Assembly: GCA_013396525.1 (NCBI GenBank)
Contig: VWYX01000885.1
Coordinates: 283,723 to 347,722 of the forward strand
Direction of reading: 5' to 3'
Source of the DNA: Chaetorhynchus papuensis
Taxonomy: Eukaryota > Chordata > Aves > Passeriformes > Rhipiduridae
Length of the DNA stretch: 64,000 nucleotides
Of this stretch, positions 37,560 through 49,765 are shown one piece after another. How positions within the stretch are numbered: position 1 is the stretch's first letter; every line of letters starts with the position of its first letter. A program made the position numbers and the translations under genes. The notes under the pieces are model-generated. The model made no database searches. It saw only the letters and a list, made by a program, of their open reading frames with translations, and had not been told where the DNA came from.

Positions 37560-37760
37560 TCATTTCCGTGCGACGCCATGCATAGCGCGTTTTATGTGAA
37601 GCAATAGACTATGCTATAGCTCCTGTGCTAATTGAAGGTACAAAACCAGAGAGCTGATAAGGATTCCTATGAGCCTGCAGCTCCGCTAGTCACTATTACT
37701 TTTCAGGCATAATCTCTGTTACACATTTCATCATTAATATAGTTAAAAAAAAAAAAAGCA
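37560..37760. promoter_or_regulatory. Candidate conserved non-coding element
   Basis: CpG-retaining (TTTCCGTGCGACGCC, ATAGCGCGTTTTATG) within AT-rich DNA, and rich in TAAT/ATTA motifs. Pattern-based call only. Confidence 0.25.
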
Positions 37761-38319
37761 TTTATTCTTGGAAAATGCCCGTCAGTGTTGCAAATGGCTG
37801 TGATCAACAGCTTGGATATCCTAATTGCAGCCTATTAGAAATAATGAGATTTGCATGGTAGAACCCAGAGAATTACATGGATAAAGAAAAAAATTCACAA
37901 CATAAAGGTTAATATAAACATATACTGCCTGCAAGTGCAAAGGACACATAAATTGGTGGCTCATTACTGCAGAATGACCCATGGGTAAGAATGTCACCCA
38001 GCTCAGAGGCTTTCCCAGGAAGTTTGGCTGCAAAAGTTACAAAAGATAAGGACATGCTTGTGGAATCCACTAAACTAATGAGAGCTGAAAGTTGTTTGAA
38101 ATATCCCAATGACCTCACAGATGGGATGCTTATTAAGGTATCTGCATCAGTCTCTTTTTTGTCTAACAGATTGTTGTAAAGCTTTGCTGAGGCGTAGCCA
38201 ACAGTCCGTGAAGGTGTCTCCATGCTTTCTGACATACTAAGGGCAGGGGGTGTTTTTTTGGCTAGGGTTTTTTTTTGTTTTTTTTTCTGAATGAATTTAA
38301 AATGAAAACCAACACGCAG

Positions 38320-38620
38320 ATGCAATTTTTGTTTGCGGGCATATTTGTGGAATAGCACATGCGAGGCAGTCAATTATGATTACTTCATCAACACGGGGTC
38401 TGCCCGCTACCTACGTGCCTATCTGCTCGAGTGCGCTGGTCAGGAGCCAACTGCAAATTTAGGTCTTGAAAGTCTGAAGAAAAGCGCTTTATGTGCGAGG
38501 GTCCCATGAAGGCTTCGTAATGCAATTAAGCCCCATTTTAACAAAAGGCTTGCCATTTTGCTGAGGCATGACATGAGTAATTAAAATATCATTTTAAAAA
38601 AGACAAATGAGTGTTCTTTT
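38320..38620. promoter_or_regulatory. Candidate conserved non-coding element, enhancer-like
   Basis: A 300-bp block combining many retained CpGs (ACGGGG, CTACGTGCC, CTCGAGTGCG, AAGCGC, TGTGCGAGG, TTCGTAA) with clustered homeodomain-type sites (CAATTATGATTA, TAATGCAATTAAG, GAGTAATTAAAAT). This mix is characteristic of highly conserved developmental enhancers. It overlaps the end of a 154-codon minus-strand open frame (37909-38373) that shows no protein features. Confidence 0.35.
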
Positions 38621-41469
38621 CTACTCTCTGATATTGTTTGAGATAGATGGGGGGAAAAGATCATGATTTTTGTTTGTTCCGGGGTCCTTTGAGTGGAAAT
38701 CACAGGCAACGCAGTAAGCCAGCAGCAAAACATATCTATGCGAGCTCCTAAGGGGATCCTATAAATGAAACAGTAGCAAAACCTATTTCCTCTCCTTCTA
38801 GAAAGAAATAGGTTTTCAAAGTGCTTTTTTTTTAGTTTGTTGTAGACAAATTTGTAAGTATAGAATTGTTTTAGAGAAATCTAGGCATGAAGGAAAAGGA
38901 AATACAGAGTAAGAATTGGTACATAGATTTTGCTTGTAGAGAAATGGTGCTGGAGTGGCATGAGACTATGGTGGGCCAACCAAAAGAGTGAGAAATGACC
39001 CTAGGTTAAAAGACGGGAGCTGTAGTTCTAGTGATTCCTAAAGATGAGAAGAGAAACATAAATTTGGGAGGAGAAATATTATACAAGGTGTGTTGAAGGA
39101 AGCATATTTCAGACTTTATTTCAGCAGCTCTTTTTTTTGATTTTTTTTGCTAAATCACGATGACATGTAACTGTTGCAGCGCTTTTGGCCAAATTGTGAT
39201 GGATGTCTCCTGTGAGGCAGAGGTGTGGTGGATATTGCATTCAGCTCCTTTCCCTGAGCTGGGATGAAGTTCACTGTTGCTATGAAATCCACTGTGTTAA
39301 GAATACATTGTCACGTTGCAGTGAGATGCTCGCTGCAATGAGGAATTCCATAATAGCCCAAGTGTTGCCAAATCCTATTGCAATGTTTGGTAACCTTGCA
39401 TTCAGATTTAAAAGCCTAATTTGAGGTTCTCAGATGAAAAAGATCGAGAGAGAGAAATGGAAAATCTTGTTAGGAAAATAGCAAGTGAAAACGAATTAGA
39501 GACCCATTGAACACAGCACCAACTAGGTCTTTTTGAGGCCACACAAGTCAATAAATCTCTTCAGTGCATGTCCTCTGACCAGCTGGCAGTTTCCTTGGAT
39601 CACTGTCAGAAAGGAGCACAGCAGCAAATGACAACGACAAACCCACATTTGCTAAATTACTTCAGTGTCTCCCTCGGCCTTTCCCTACGGGTCTGCTCCT
39701 TTGCTGAAGTCCCACAGAAACCACCATGGTTTCAGCTGCAGTGGGCAGGAGCCCTCCCAGGAGATACATGAGTGACCCTAGTCCTCTCCCCACACCTTTT
39801 TCCTGCTGCAGGCTCTGTTCTGAATTAAAACAGCAAAGAAGCTCAGGATCGGTGATTAAAGCAAAAATCGGGGAATAATCATGTTGTGGCTCTGCTTGCA
39901 CTAATCTGTGGAGCGTGGGTGAAGGAGCTGGTGAGCATTAGGCCCCAGGGAGCATCATTTCCTACAAATACCTTTAGCAGTGTGAAAACCATTACAAAGC
40001 CTTACCCTGGCTGAGATGGTGCTTTTGGGACAGTCTGTTTGTCAGCCAGTGAAGGTGCATGAGTTTACAGGGGAGCTGGACCCTGCACATTCTCCCTTCC
40101 CACTCTTTCTCTCCTTCCCTGTCTTCCAACCTTCCTGGTAGCCATTTTGGTTTAGGAGTGATGATTCCATCCAAACATGGTGAGAACCTTGGGTTGAATG
40201 ATATTTTTTCACACCTTGAGGCATTAAAATCCAATAGGTATTTACATAGGCTGAGAAGTATGTTCACTTTGTAGACCTTTTTATTCCTGCAGAAAAGCTA
40301 TTAATATGTGTGCATGCATCATGCAATTGCCGTGACATTTCCATTATGCTAAAAAAGAGGATTTAAAAATATTCAAAAAATGGTGTTCTGTGTGGTTTGC
40401 AACTCCCATAATTATCAGAGAAAGAACAAGGTCATGAGTCTTCTGAGAAATTACTGAAGCTAGCAAGGGAAGGGCAGAAATACTCTTGAAAGCTGTCATT
40501 TTAAGCACCCCAGTAATTATTCTGTAGGACACAAGACACTGTGTGTGTGTGTCGGGGGAGTAGTTGCTCCAAGGATTTGAGTCCAGCAAAGGTTGTAATT
40601 CAGTTTTTATAACCCTGTGCTGGATTTGAACTTCTGAACTCAGTATTATCTTGGGTTTGTCCTCCTGCTGATGTGCCCATGAGCAGCTGCGATATCATTA
40701 CATTTCCATTTCCCCAGTGTGCTGTCATGTGGTTGCATATTGAAATGAAATGGAAAATGATTTATTGTGTAGGATCAGGTTTTTGTCCTCCACAGTGTAT
40801 GAATGTAAATCTAGGGCAATTTCCCATGCTCCTGGAACTAGGTTTCACTTGAAAAATGTCTAGAATCAACACATGGGAAAAACACTCCAGAACACTAGAA
40901 AAATAGGAGCTTTTCTTTCTGCCTTCCTGTGTTGGTCCAACAGGGCTTTGCTGATGTTGCTAATGACTGTGAAATGTCTTACATGTAAATTCTCTAAACC
41001 CCTTCTCATAATTACATTTCATAATTCTGTGGAACTGAATACACAGATGATGTTAAAATAACAGTCATATGATACCTCTGAATTCTTAATGTGAAGCTGT
41101 TTTGAGTTCAAGATAACTGCTACAAAGAGCTATTTTACAGAATAAAAAATTCCTGAGAAACAGGAATTGATGAAACATTATCAGTAGTACAGCAGAAAGC
41201 CAGACAGTAGAGAAGATATCCAAGCACTGAAATAGATGGGCTAGTCTGATGTTAATTGAGGCTCAGATGAAGAATACATCATTTAAATTATTAAATGTAT
41301 GGTAATAGATGTTGTTCTAAGCTCATATTTTATACTGTTGCTCTCAGGGGATGAATTTCTGCCAATCTTATCCACAGATCCAAGCAAATCTCTCTCTCAC
41401 TGGGACTGTTTAATTTCGTGATATGCGATATTCTTCGTCTGCAATAACATCAGAGTTGTTTGTCTTCTT
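38621..41469. other. Intergenic, no gene recognised
   Basis: Nothing recognised beyond short T-runs near 38825 and 39131-39148 and a short (GT)n at 40541. Confidence 0.5.
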
Positions 41470-41605
41470 ATTTTAGACTGTAAACTTTCAGGATGTGTAG
41501 CCATATCTCATGTGTAGCCCATATCATTCCAGGGCTTGTGTCTCCACGGGGGCTTTCAGGACCTAGTGTAGCACAAATCATAGTAAATAAATATTATTTC
41601 TTTCT
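41470..41605 (+). repeat. Old LINE/SINE 3' tail (L2-related type)
   Basis: The order TTTTAGACTGTAAACTTTCA, CTTGTGTCTCC, GGACCTAGTGTAGCAC and then AATAAATATTATT follows the well-known amniote retroposon tail (TAGACTGTAAGCTC..., GTGCCTAGCAC..., AATAAATAA). Divergence is high, so the subfamily is open. Confidence 0.55.
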
Positions 41606-42229
41606 CAGAAGAAAAGAAGCATCAACAGCTGGATTTTCACTTTGTGTCATTCATCTAATGAGAACGTAGTCCATTCTTAACACAGGAAAGTTACTGAGAG
41701 GTGAGTGATGAAAAGAGTTTTTCCTCAGTAGAGGATCACAGAAGATGTGGCCAATGTACTAAGACTTGGATAGATTTTGTCTGTGATGTTGGAAGACACA
41801 ATGCTCTTAAAGCCAAAAAGATATGCAAGGGCTCACGTGGGACTGATGAGGAAAAAAGGTTAAGTATATGGCATTTCTGGAGAGTTTCAAAAGCTTGGGA
41901 ATGCATTGACTCCTACAAATCCTGTCCACAGATTTTTGCTTCCATAGTCTTTATTTCCAGTAAAAGCAGGAAAGGATGATATGAGCTTTCTAAAATGTCA
42001 AAATTTCCTTTATGTTAGCCAAATAAATACTAAGAAATGGGACAAATGAAGGATGGTAATTTATTTGTGATTTTTCCAGCCAGTGCTATTTGTAAGTGTC
42101 TATCTACATCAGTCACTCCAGGGGCTGATCAGGGGGCCTGGGAAAGGAGACGAAGACAGACTTTGCTGAAACAACTTACTTCTTCCCACTTGGAACAAAA
42201 ATGTAATTTGATGGGTGAGGCAGGATCCT

Positions 42230-42480
42230 GCAAGAAGGTGGGATGGCTGCGTTGGCAGCAGTCAATCTCCAGTCGGGCAGGCAGCGGTGACTTTTGTATC
42301 TCGGCATTGCGCGCCTGTTGCTGTGGCTCCAAGAGATTAATTTCGAGGATAACAACCTCCTTCGTGGTGCTGCAACCTGCAACACAAGGGTGATGGGCAT
42401 CCCTTCAGACTGATTCACAGGGCGATGGCTGAGCTGTTTTTTTAATGCTAACGAGAGCTGTCATTAAAAGTTACTGAAGC
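42230..42480. promoter_or_regulatory. Candidate conserved non-coding element
   Basis: CpG-retaining (GCTGCGTTGG, AGTCGGG, GCAGCGG, ATCTCGGCATTGCGCGCC, TTTCGAGG, TTCGTGG) with AGATTAATTT and AATGCTAACGAG motifs. An isolated block in CpG-poor DNA; no alignment evidence. Confidence 0.28.
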
Positions 42481-45400
42481 CTGACTTTTCCTCGCCCTTT
42501 GTCAGCCCCCCTCAGCCTGGGCTGCAGATCCCACGTCCTTTGACGCCATCTGAGCTCTCTTTGTTGTTTTTGGTGCATAATGATGCCGGGCATCTCTGCT
42601 GCTGAGGACGCCCAGGAAGACCCAGCGAAGCGTGACTGGTGGAAAGGCCAACACCAAAGTAAGCTGGGAAGCAATCCCCTGCAGTGTTCCTTGAGCTCTG
42701 CCTGCTGGGATTAAAGGTGCCTGTGAAAAACCCAGTGCCTTTACCAGTCCTTTGCCAAGGGTAGAGTCCAGCTCTGTGTTTGGTGTCTTGCAGGGTTTTA
42801 GATAAAGCAAGGGATTTAGATCTTTATATTTAAGGTTATTGACATTATGTAACTCAGTTAATGACACGATGCTTTTGGCTGGTGAAGGCAGTCTTGTTAG
42901 CCGGGACATGTTGCTTCAAAATCATAGAATGTGTCATTTCTGAAGAGGCTGCCTGCTGTCAGAATCACTGCTTTCTTAGGTATTTACTTTCCCATTTTGC
43001 CACACTGCAAGTATTAGTAGTTATTTCTATCACATATTATCAGCAAGAAGCTGAAAACAGGATGAGTAATGAAACCACTTCCTGTGAGCATTCAAATGAG
43101 CCTGTAATTGGTATCAGACTCTAAACACTGCACATTGAGAACAATTTCTGTCTGTATAGAAAATGCCAGGGTCAGAGGGATTTTTATTGAAAATTAAAAA
43201 AAGTTAAAGAAACTTGGAGCATGGCACCACCTGTCGCAGACCCTTCCCATGCAACATCTGCACTCCCTGTTTCTCTGTCTGCCAGCACCCTGAAGAATTT
43301 GCAGATCCACACTTATTTGCAGCCTGGGATTGCCACTCACGGCTGTGCATTGTTACTGCTGTCTTTTCCTCTCACACAAGCAGAGCTGATCCCATTTGCT
43401 GAAGGGGAGAAAACAAATTAGTTCTGCAAATGACTATTTCAAAGTTCATTCCTCTCAAGAGCCTTTGTATTTTGTAAAATCTGGGTACAGCAAAGAGGCG
43501 GCCACATAGAGCAACCTCTCCCTGTAACTGGGAGCAGGAAAACAGCTGCTTAAGGTCAGTCCCTAAGGGCCTTTGGCAGTTTCACTTGCATTTTATGACC
43601 CATTTGGTGTTGATGTGGAATCCTTATTTTCTGTGCTTCTAATATGCTTCCTACACTGGTCACCAGCTGGAAGAAAACAGGGATCAATAGGTTTTATCCA
43701 TCACACTCAGTTCCCTGTATCTTTTAATTATTTGCAGTGTGCTTTGTTCTGTGCTTCTCCCAGCCTCTTCTCTTCCCTCCTGTGGACATCCCTCAAAAGG
43801 GTCAAGCTCCACAAACAATAATGACTCCAGGGTGCTCCTGCTGACACGATTTAAATTGAATTAAGCCAATAATTTACAAATCTGAAAAAATCTCATGTTT
43901 TTAGTGGATGAAAGCATTGGCTATAAATTTCTGAGCCCTTCTGTTCTGTGCCCAATTAGATGTGGTAAGTAAAATCTTGTTCTTTTCCCAAATTACGATT
44001 GTGCATGACAATATTCAGAGTACATCTGTCTACAGATTTATTATCTAGCAAATTTCATCTGCATGGTTTGATGGTAATTAAAATAATAAACACCATGGAG
44101 TCACCAGTTCACCAAATAATTTCTGAGAGACAAGGTGAACAGTCCAAAGTCTGTCCAAGAAAAACAAGTACAACCACTGAAGTCTCTCTTGCTGTTTCTT
44201 TAACTCCTTCTCATTTCTCGGCTTCAATTCTGCATCCATCCAAGGCCCAGATTTCTTACTAGTCATGTCACTGGCATAATTTGTTGTAAAAAGCTCTTCA
44301 ACATTACAAAGAACAAGTGCAGACACAGTGGGTGGATGAGGAAAACAGTGTCTTTGCTCCTCAACTCATCTGCACTGTCAGCAGGAGACCATGAAGTGAT
44401 CCTCTCTTACCCACCCAGCCACAACCAATGGCTTTAAGTATTACCCCTGGAAATTAAGTTTAGAGGACAAATATCATCATCATTAGTATGAGTATTTGGA
44501 TTAATTTGTTTGCAAAACTGTACTTGTATGACAAATTGCCAGGCTAAGTCCATAGCTGCAGCATCAGGCATCAGTGAGGCTTTTCTAGTTAAGAGGGAGC
44601 AGCTGAGACTCCTCATCTTGTGTAAGGTGTTACCAGGTTAAAGAAAGTTGCCATTACAGGATCAGGGTTGACAATCACCTGGCTGAGGCATAATAATGTA
44701 ATATATTCAGGAACCTACCACGTTTAAACATACTAAGTGGGACTATAACCTTGCAGTCACTGCAGAATTTAACTGTTGCTGCCTTTCCGCCCAGGCTACA
44801 GCCCATGCTGTTAGCTCAGCAAAACACGGGAATATCCATCTTCTGCTCTGCTGTGAGGTTCCCCCCACTCTGGCAGCTTGATTTGCAATTTCATATTCAG
44901 CTTGCACCTCTACACCAGTCCTCATTTTTCACATCTCTTCCAGCATCACATATTCCCAGATTTCTTCCTTTCATGAAGCATCTATATGAATGGAATTTGC
45001 CCAACAGAAAGCCAATGTTTTTCTTACTAGTGTCAATTAGGCATTAATCCCACAAATGTAAATATTTAAATTTGCATAGCAGAGTAAGCTTATTGATTTA
45101 CTTTCTTCCTATTGCTTATGTCTGCTGCCACTGTACAGTTCCTCAGTTCTCAGAGGTAATTAGTGCAGGCGTTAAAATTGTTTTCCAGTATCTCTCATGA
45201 AGATTGTAAGTTTAAAAAGAAGAAAGCACACGGTCGAATACTTGGTCCACTATGAGAAACACAATCAGATGATCTTGTGGCTACATCTCTGACATTGCTG
45301 GCTGTTCAAAAGACAAGCTTTTCTACTCCAATCACCTGACAGGATATGAATATCATTTTGCAATACAGTTATGTATACTGGACCAAAATACTCACCTTCA

Positions 45401-48159
45401 CAGTTGTATTACCCAGAAGCTGAAGAATGAAGGTTTTGAAAATGAAGAGGGGTGATGCTTCAGGTCAGGAATTAAGGTGGCAAGGAAGAGTTGTCTAATA
45501 AACTCTCCCAAACATGGCCATGAGCCACATGCCAGAAACAGGACTGGCTTTACTGGCCACCAGGAGGTGGTAAAATCAATGTAGAGGCACTTCAGTCCAG
45601 AAATGCTGCTCTTTGCAACACCCAGGGCAACTTGCAGTGCCTGTGAGGATTTACTTAGACTGTTGGAGCAACACTGCATCCAAAAGGTATAAGGACAGGT
45701 CAAAGCCACCTCTGCTCATCTTTTCCCCTTTTTGAGTACCTTCTTCGGGGCTGTAGGACACATAGCAGATTTCCACAGTATGAGTATCTTAAAATATGTT
45801 CTATTCAGAGGCAGAATATCCTAAAACATTATTTCAGACATTTTCAAGAGAAAAAAATGGCACAAAACTAACTCCTAAAGACACTCATGCCAAGTCCTGA
45901 ATGAAGCCAGCAATAAAATAGTGTTACTCGTTCATGACACACAGCTCTGTAGACATTAAATGGACAAGAATGTATTTGCAAAACTGCTGAACTGGCTGAT
46001 AGCTTGTGTCTTGGAGGCTGCACGATGAAACTGAAATTCAAACACAGTTCCTCTCCTCTGGAAAGTGGCTGCAGAAAAGAGGGCATGAGACCAGCAGGTT
46101 TTTAGCTTCCTGCCTGATCTCTTTAGCCAAAAATTGACAAAATAAAGCAGGACTGCTCAATATGGGATTGTCGGGGTTTTCATGACAACCATTGCTGCTT
46201 GGATGTTTCTCTCAGGTTTGCACTCACTAATGTTGCTCTGGTTTACAGGCTGGGATAAATACAAAATCTCCAAATGGCAAGTGTAGCCAAAATGAGGCAG
46301 AAGATTTTATACCACAAAAAACCATTGAGTTTCAGATCTGTTCCACTTAAACTCATAAATTTCACATCTGAACACATCTGCATGAAAAATAGCTATGTTT
46401 CCACAGCAGTCAGCTGAAAATTGCTGTTGCTGTCTCCTATAGCACATTAAATCAAAGAGGTGTTAGGCCAGGCCTGACTGATGTTTTTAACACCACACTG
46501 TGGGGAAAGATTTCTGCTCTAGGACAATCAGGCAAGCAATGAAAGAAATGAATTTACCATACATTACTGATCATTTACTCATTATTATCACTCTAGTTTT
46601 GTGCCCTTCTTGTGTTTTTGCATCCTCTAATTCTAGAATGCACGTCAGTTTTTATCTGAAAGATACTTTAAATTGTTTTCCTTCAATCTTAGGGTTTTTT
46701 CTTCCTTCTATTATTGTATGCTCATGTCAGAGCAGCACTTTATTCTCTGGGTGCCACCTCCTAACTGTGGCCAATGCTTAGGGTCTGTGAATGAGGTGAA
46801 GTTCCATTTTTTACAAGATCTGACACAGGACAAGCAGAGATGTAATACCTCTGTGCCTGTTCTACAAAACCTGGCCTGTGAAGAAAACCAGAAAGTCTGT
46901 GTTGAGTGAATAAATACTGATGGTAGTAGTTGACACACAGCCTGTGTGCAGATGGTCATTAGGGTAGGTAAATGCTCTAAAAACCTAAGAAGCTTTCTTT
47001 TATACTGTAAGGTTGTATTTTCACTAAATGAGAACTTCACATTTACTTCTGGGGAAAAAAACTGACCCTGACTTTCACAAAATATTCTATAGCAATCCAA
47101 TCAGTTACAAAAGCAGTATTGCTTATAACAGAAAATTAAAAACTGAAGAACAGATTAACATGAGGAAAGAGAAAAAGTTAGCATGTAATGACTAAGATTA
47201 GAATTTATCTTTTCACTTAGAAGGCATCTGTTTCCTATTTGTATTCAACATATTCTGTTCTATAAAGATGCCACACAGTATATCAACAGGTTTCTTACCA
47301 GTTTTCACAAAATATTGAGCAAAACTTCACATCTATGAATTAATTTTTGTCAGACTATTGTTTTCCCTCAGTAGTTAGAAAAAAAGTCTTTAAATCTTAG
47401 AGACATGTTCTTGGCAACCAAGATGGGATTTTATAGGGGTGCAAGGAGCTGTAAATGTACGGAATGCCTCGTAACCGTGATTCACATGGGCTGTACTCAT
47501 TCGGTGGATTTTCAGTTATAGCCTGTAGGCAGTATCACAGCATGGACAGCAGATACTGTGGAATCATCACCTTTCATACTTGTTCTCTCATTTACTGGTG
47601 GATGGTAGAAAAATTATTGGTGAAGCCTATAAGGTCAGCACGTTCTTTGGCTGAGCTGAGAACAGCAGGTGTCATAACAGTCATACACAAATCAGTGAAG
47701 CATGCAACATGTAGGCCAGCTATTACTGAATATAACCTTGACCAAATCTCAGTGTGAATAAAGCCTGGTGAATTTATATATACGTAACTTTAAAGATTCA
47801 CTACTTAAAAATGAAACTGTAGTCTAAGGAGATGGTGTTTGGAAGAGCCCTTAGAGAAGATCTGTGTAAAATCTTTTCATCGAGAATGGAGGAACTATAT
47901 TTAGGCATTACCTAAAATGGTTTGTCCAGTGGGTTTCTGCAAACTTGCAACATGCCTAAAGAGTCTATTCTGCTGTTTCAGGACTCCAATCAAAAAGGTT
48001 AGGTTTTCCCCAACATATAAATTAAATCTTCTTTGCTGCAAATTGATATAATTTCTTTCTATTTTCTCTGAGTAACTGTGGAGACAAGTTTATCACTGTC
48101 CTCTCTCAAATAACCTTTAGAGCAACCCATCAGAAGATTGCTATCTAATCACCCTTCCC
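42481..48159. other. Intergenic, no gene recognised
   Basis: Over 5 kb of ordinary sequence. Open frames up to 135 codons (for example 42502-42909 minus and 46711-47100 minus) show no recognised domains. Confidence 0.5.
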
Positions 48160-49130
48160 AAACCTGCATGTGCCTGGGATAAGCGAGGACAATCTTCTCT
48201 CATAGTCAATGCTGCAACATCTTGTAATCCAGACTCTCTCTCTTCAGTTTATCCACCTCTTTTATAACCAAACACAATGTGGCATTTGTGGTCGTTTCTG
48301 GGAAAGAGAAGAAAGCTGTCATTATCTCCTGTGAGATACGTATGATGCTGCCACTTGTACAGCTGAGACGAATTAACAGCATTAAATTATTACTTCATAT
48401 TCTGCTTAGAATCAGCCTCAAACCTCAGCCTTCCTTTTTGACTAAGCACTTATTTCCATGCTTGATTTTTCTTTCTCAAGTATTGCACCATGCACTGTCA
48501 TTTCTGATTGTCATTCTTGTTTGGGGTTTGATGTTTTTGATTCCTCACAGTTAGTTTGAATTCTAGTCCTTGATGGTTCACAAGCCTTCCAGCATGGTGT
48601 GCCTCGTTTCAGCCCTCTCTGTCCTCTCAGCTGCTCACTAAAACGTTGATTACAGCTTTGCTCAGGAAAGGCCCTTGCAGGAGCGCGTATAAAAATAGAC
48701 ACCAAATTCCTGAGGTGTGATCCTTCAAACTGTATTTTCAACCAGCTGGGCGCATTATATTTATACCAATGTCCATTAACTTGCTTTTGTGAGTATCATG
48801 TGGTGCTACTAAAAACCTTACTGAAGTCAGGAAATAATCTGGATCTAATGCTTCCAACTTATCCACCAAGTCAGAGACTGTTCTTCAGATTGCCATGCTG
48901 ATTATTTTCAGTCTTGCTGATGTCTTCTAAATCATTACAAACTGGTTTTATAGTTGCTTGTTTGAGAACTCTTGCTGATATGGGGTGTAGGATCACTGGT
49001 TTACTGTGTGCCAAGTCCTTGCCAAACACAGGCACCATGTCTCATCTCCTGTCAACAGAATGGGCATTCTTGCTGCCTCCCTTCTCCAGTGGTGCCAGTG
49101 TTTCCCTCTTAAGTGACACTGGAAAGGGAA
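48160..49130 (-). mobile_element. Ancient CR1/L3-like LINE fragment, copy 1
   Basis: The best part is 48720-49120. In the antisense it follows the CR1/L3 reverse transcriptase order: CAACCAGCTGGGCGCAT, then GAGTATCATG, ACCTTACTGAAGTCAGG, TTATCCACCAAG, TTGCCATGCTGATTATTTTC and GGATCACTGGTTTACTGTG. A weaker stretch at 48160-48720 may be the 3' continuation (TCTCTTCAGTTTATCCACCT). It lies on the minus strand, is far more diverged than the 28-kb copy, and no reading frame survives. Confidence 0.6.
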
Positions 49131-49389
49131 AATATCTACAGTAATATATTCTCAAGTTATGAACAGACTCTTGTTTTTCTAAAGGAAAAATAAATGAAAA
49201 AAATTGCGGCTGACTGATCCCAATTTTCAAGGTGAGGGAGGAAGGTGTGAGTACACTTTGGGTGTGGGAGAAAAGACCATCAGAAGACACGTATCTTTAC
49301 AAGCACCACATTGTTCCCACTGTTTATCCTTAACTTCTAACAGTCTTTTTCTGCCTGAAAAGTCTCTCTTTCTCTCATTTCCTAGATCA

Positions 49390-49765
49390 GTTTAATTTCT
49401 TTAAGAGTCTCCTGTGAGTGACCCACTTCAAATGGTTTCTTCAAACCCAGCTATAGAATGAGATCTGATTTGTTTGCACATTTGTTACCTTCAGATAACT
49501 CTAGGAGGTTTGTGACATATGACTTCACTTCGCAGAAACCCTACAGCTTTTCATCAATATACTGTATTTATCCATGTGCCTACTAGATGTGACTTTCAGA
49601 ACGTTTCCGGTTTTTTGCCTGGTATACATCGTGTTTACTTACCTGATTTTCCTATAAATTCTTCTTTTCTTTTTGCATCTGCAGTGAAACAACTGATTTT
49701 TGCATCTAACATCACCATTTCAATGGCACACCATTCATTCACTGGTTTTAGCCCAAAGAGGTGAA
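49390..49765 (-). mobile_element. Ancient CR1/L3-like LINE fragment, copy 2
   Basis: In the antisense it repeats the same region of reverse transcriptase as copy 1: TCTTTAAGAGTCTCCTGTGA, CACTTCAAATGGTTTCTTCA, GCACATTTGTTACC, CAGAAACCCTACAGCTTTTC, ATATACTGTATTTATCCATG and TTGCCTGGTATACATCGTGT. The order and wording match the old amniote CR1/L3 consensus. The overlap in content with copy 1 shows a separate insertion or a local duplication, not one interrupted element. Confidence 0.6.

Noticed and set aside
37909..38373. 154-codon minus-strand open frame
   Set aside because: No domain, no splice or codon-use support, contains a homopolymer-encoded Lys-rich run, and overlaps a probable non-coding element.
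42918..42930. AATCATAGAATG, like a CR1 3' terminus
   Set aside because: No CR1 3'UTR follows on either side; likely chance.
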